Source: JAJCYE01 sp036260105 (GTDB lineage: Bacteria; Actinomycetota; CADDZG01; JAHWKV01). From it: DNA of 7,735 nt. Positions 6,072 through 7,735 of the stretch are shown piece by piece (the stretch's first letter is position 1; each line of letters starts with the position of its first letter). The DNA is taken from NCBI GenBank assembly GCA_036260105.1, contig DATAAN010000185.1, positions 1-7,735 on the forward strand. The letters are read 5' to 3'. Both the position numbers and the translations under genes were made by a program. Below the pieces are notes generated by a model. That model was not told where the DNA came from. It saw only the letters and a list, made by a program, of their open reading frames with translations, and did not search any database.

Positions 6072-7226
6072 TCAGCCGAGGAGCTCCCTGACCAGGCCGG
6101 CGAGCGGAGCCAGCGTCTCGGTCCACGCCGGGTACCTTCGGGGCGGGGGCCACTCCGGCTCCCGCAGATAACGCAGCACCGCCCCCGCCAGTCCGTCAGG
6201 GTCGTCCCGCACGGCTATCCCCGGGTCGCCCGACAGGTCCAGCCCTTCGGCGGCCAGCCTCGTGGTGACCACCGGAATGCCCAAATCTCGGGCGTCTAGG
6301 ATCTTCAGCCTGGTGCCGGCGACCAGCCGGACCGGACACGCCATCACCGTGCCGGCCACCACCTCGGACATGACCGGCGGGTTGGCCACCAGCTCGATGC
6401 CGTGGTCGGCGCAGTAGGCGGCCAGGGCCGGTGCAGGCTCCGCCCCGGCAACGACCAGGCGAATATCCGGTTCAGCCGTCCGCAGGCGCGGGGCAACCTG
6501 TTCGGCCAGCTGCACGACGGCGTCGATGTTGGGCAGGTAGTTCAACGACCCCGAGAAGGTCACGGTCATTGCCCGCCGCGGACCCTGGGCGGCGGCCGGG
6601 TGGCTGACCGAGTTAGGCGCCAGGACCGTGCGGGTCGCTGGAGACGCCGCCGCAATCTGGTCCAGCTCGGGTGCGCTGACGCAGGCGACCGCGGAAGCCC
6701 GCCTCCAGACCTCCCGCTCGAGAGCGGCTATCTGCCCGGCCGTCCGGCCGGCGCCGACGAAGCCGATGCCCGCCCGTCCGGCCAGCCTGCGCAGCTTCTC
6801 CCGGTCGGCGCGGGGCAGGCCGGAGAACTGTTCGTACACCCGGGACTCGATGTTCTGGGCGTCGACGATACGGGGGATGTCGCCCAAGCCCTCCGTGTAG
6901 TGGAAGGCGTAGCTGTGGGAGATCACTGCCAGGTCGAACGGGTCCAGGCCGTGCGCCTGCTCGATGCGCCCGGCCAGCTCCGCCGACCACGACCACTGCA
7001 GGGCCAGCGGTAACCTGCGGGTGAGCCGGCCCCGGAGCGGGCGGCCGGACAGCACGTCGACCCCCTGCGGGACCAGCTCGGTAAGCGCCTGATCGTCGGC
7101 GTCGCCGAAGGTCACCGTGGCGAGCGTGACGTGGGCGTCGGCGGCGAGGCGCTTCAGGATCTCGAGCTGGCGCCGCCGCCCGCCGCCCAGCGGAGGGGTC
7201 GGCGGGTACGGCGTGACGAAGATCAG
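6072..7226 (-). CDS. GT-E: GT4-type (glycosyl transferases group 1) transferase, probable CTG start
   Basis: A GT-B fold retaining transferase of 384 residues if CTG 7226 is the start. The first strand and glycine loop read IFVTPYPPTPPLGGGRRRQLE (from residue 2), the standard opening of this family, followed by ILKRLAADAHVTLATVTF. DAQNIESR (122-129) matches the D-x-x-N-V/I-E segment. FSGSLNYLPNIDA (224-236) starts the C-terminal donor domain, and AGTRLKILDARDLGIPVV (303-320) is the nucleotide-sugar site, with Asp311 where family members usually have the Glu of the E-x7-E motif. A GTG at 7115 would give 347 residues but delete the first strand and loop, so it is rejected as the start. No ATG, GTG or TTG lies in frame between the GT-F stop and 7115. 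It follows GT-F by 7 bp, presumably in one operon. The sugar is unknown. Confidence 0.9.
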   Translation of the reverse strand: MIFVTPYPPTPPLGGGRRRQLEILKRLAADAHVTLATVTFGDADDQALTELVPQGVDVLSGRPLRGRLTRRLPLALQWSWSAELAGRIEQAHGLDPFDLAVISHSYAFHYTEGLGDIPRIVDAQNIESRVYEQFSGLPRADREKLRRLAGRAGIGFVGAGRTAGQIAALEREVWRRASAVACVSAPELDQIAAASPATRTVLAPNSVSHPAAAQGPRRAMTVTFSGSLNYLPNIDAVVQLAEQVAPRLRTAEPDIRLVVAGAEPAPALAAYCADHGIELVANPPVMSEVVAGTVMACPVRLVAGTRLKILDARDLGIPVVTTRLAAEGLDLSGDPGIAVRDDPDGLAGAVLRYLREPEWPPPRRYPAWTETLAPLAGLVRELLG

Positions 7227-7229
7227 CCG

Positions 7230-7236
7230 CTTCCTA
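7230..7236 (-). promoter_or_regulatory. Ribosome binding site supporting the CTG start of GT-E
   Basis: Minus-strand TAGGAAG, which begins with the TAG stop of GT-F, supplies AGGA 5 bp before CTG 7226 and 8 bp before ATC 7223. It makes initiation at one of these non-standard codons plausible, with CTG preferred, and would couple GT-E translation to the end of GT-F. Confidence 0.5.
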
Positions 7237-7735
7237 GTCCCGATCGCCGACTCCCCTGCGCCGCGCCGACAGGTGTTCGGCGACCAGCCCGACCCCCCAG
7301 GCGATACTGCCGGCGGCCAGAGCGGGGGCGCAGCGCAAAGCTGCCGGTAGCTGCGAGCGGTCGAGGGTCGCCACCCGCCCGTAGACCCAGGCGATGCGCA
7401 GAAGCACCGCCACCGGGGCCAGGGCGGCGTAGCGGGTCAGGGCCGCCCGGACCGGCCCGGCCGCGTTGACTCCGTCCATATGGGCAAGCCGTGCAGTGAA
7501 GCGGCCGAAGCCGTGCTGGTGGTGGAGGAAGGGAATCCAGCGGGTTCGGTTCAGGTGGTCGACCGGAGCGTCCGGCACGAAGGCGAAGAGTCCCCGCCGC
7601 CGGAGGGCGACCGTCAGCAGCGTGTCCTCGCCCCCATCCAGGTTTTCGGGAAAAGGGCCCGCCCGCTCCCAGAGCTCCCGCCGAATCGCCAGGTTGCAGG
7701 TCGCTCCGAAGTGCACGGTCCGGGGACGCCGCGCC
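7234..7735 (-). CDS. GT-F: family 2 glycosyltransferase, C-terminal part (N-terminus off right edge)
   Basis: The frame is open from the window edge to TAG at 7234, giving 166 residues of the C-terminal part. HFGATCNLAIRRELWERAG (8-26) and GGEDTLLTVALRRRG (34-48) are the typical second half of a GT2 domain, with E36-D37 as the conserved acceptor-site acidic pair. HLNRTRW and HHQHGFGR follow, resembling the QxxRW-like region. Two moderately hydrophobic segments near the end (about AALAPVAVLLRIAWVYG and ALAAGSIAWGVGLVAEHL) could hold the enzyme at the membrane. The GTG at 7716 is inside the conserved domain and is not the true start; about 200 residues are likely missing. It lies upstream of GT-E in the same direction with a 7-bp gap. 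The family is secure; the substrate is unknown. Confidence 0.88.
   Translation of the reverse strand, partial: ARRPRTVHFGATCNLAIRRELWERAGPFPENLDGGEDTLLTVALRRRGLFAFVPDAPVDHLNRTRWIPFLHHQHGFGRFTARLAHMDGVNAAGPVRAALTRYAALAPVAVLLRIAWVYGRVATLDRSQLPAALRCAPALAAGSIAWGVGLVAEHLSARRRGVGDRD

Noticed and set aside
1..7735. tRNA, rRNA, CRISPR, insertion sequence, phage or defence genes
   Set aside because: I saw no cloverleaf-like element, regularly spaced repeat, transposase, integrase or terminal inverted repeat. The DNA is filled by the eight genes listed.

Overview
The window is one dense stretch of GC-rich DNA (codons overwhelmingly end in G or C). GTG and TTG starts, ATGA/GTGA overlaps and -10-like boxes placed for leaderless messages suggest an actinobacterium, though nothing here fixes the genus. 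Almost every base is coding: six glycosyltransferase genes and two short-chain dehydrogenase/reductase (SDR) genes. There are no RNA genes, mobile elements or CRISPR arrays, and no gene-free stretch longer than 99 bp.

Left half (1-4324): a divergent pair, GT2 on the minus strand and SDR on the plus strand, occurs twice in tandem. The first copy is GT-A (1-1254, C-terminus cut by the window edge) with SDR-1 (1332-2186). The second is GT-B (2183-3454) with SDR-2 (3533-4324). The divergent gaps are 77 and 78 bp. Both GT genes have a TAnnnT box exactly 6 bp before the ATG and no ribosome binding site, as expected for leaderless messages. Both SDR genes have a Shine-Dalgarno sequence. The two copies meet tail to tail at a CTAG that supplies the stop codon of both SDR-1 and GT-B.

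Middle (3533-5972): SDR-2 runs into two tandem paralogous GT2 genes, GT-C and GT-D, through ATGA and GTGA overlaps, so the three look like one operon. It ends at a GC-rich hairpin in the 99-bp convergent gap.

Right (6072-7735): on the minus strand a GT2 gene (GT-F, N-terminus off the edge) is followed after 7 bp by a GT4-type transferase, GT-E. The family N-terminus of GT-E is present in the DNA but has no ATG, GTG or TTG; CTG at 7226 is the most likely start.

Together the genes look like part of a cluster for an extracellular glycan (polysaccharide, glycolipid or glycoprotein). The transferases would add sugars from nucleotide-activated donors, and the SDRs might reduce a sugar or other carbonyl intermediate. 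No flippase, polymerase, priming transferase or nucleotide-sugar synthesis gene is visible, so the product cannot be named. The most distinctive features are the duplicated GT2/SDR module with its conserved promoter geometry and the C-terminal FFRPP extension shared by GT-A and GT-B.
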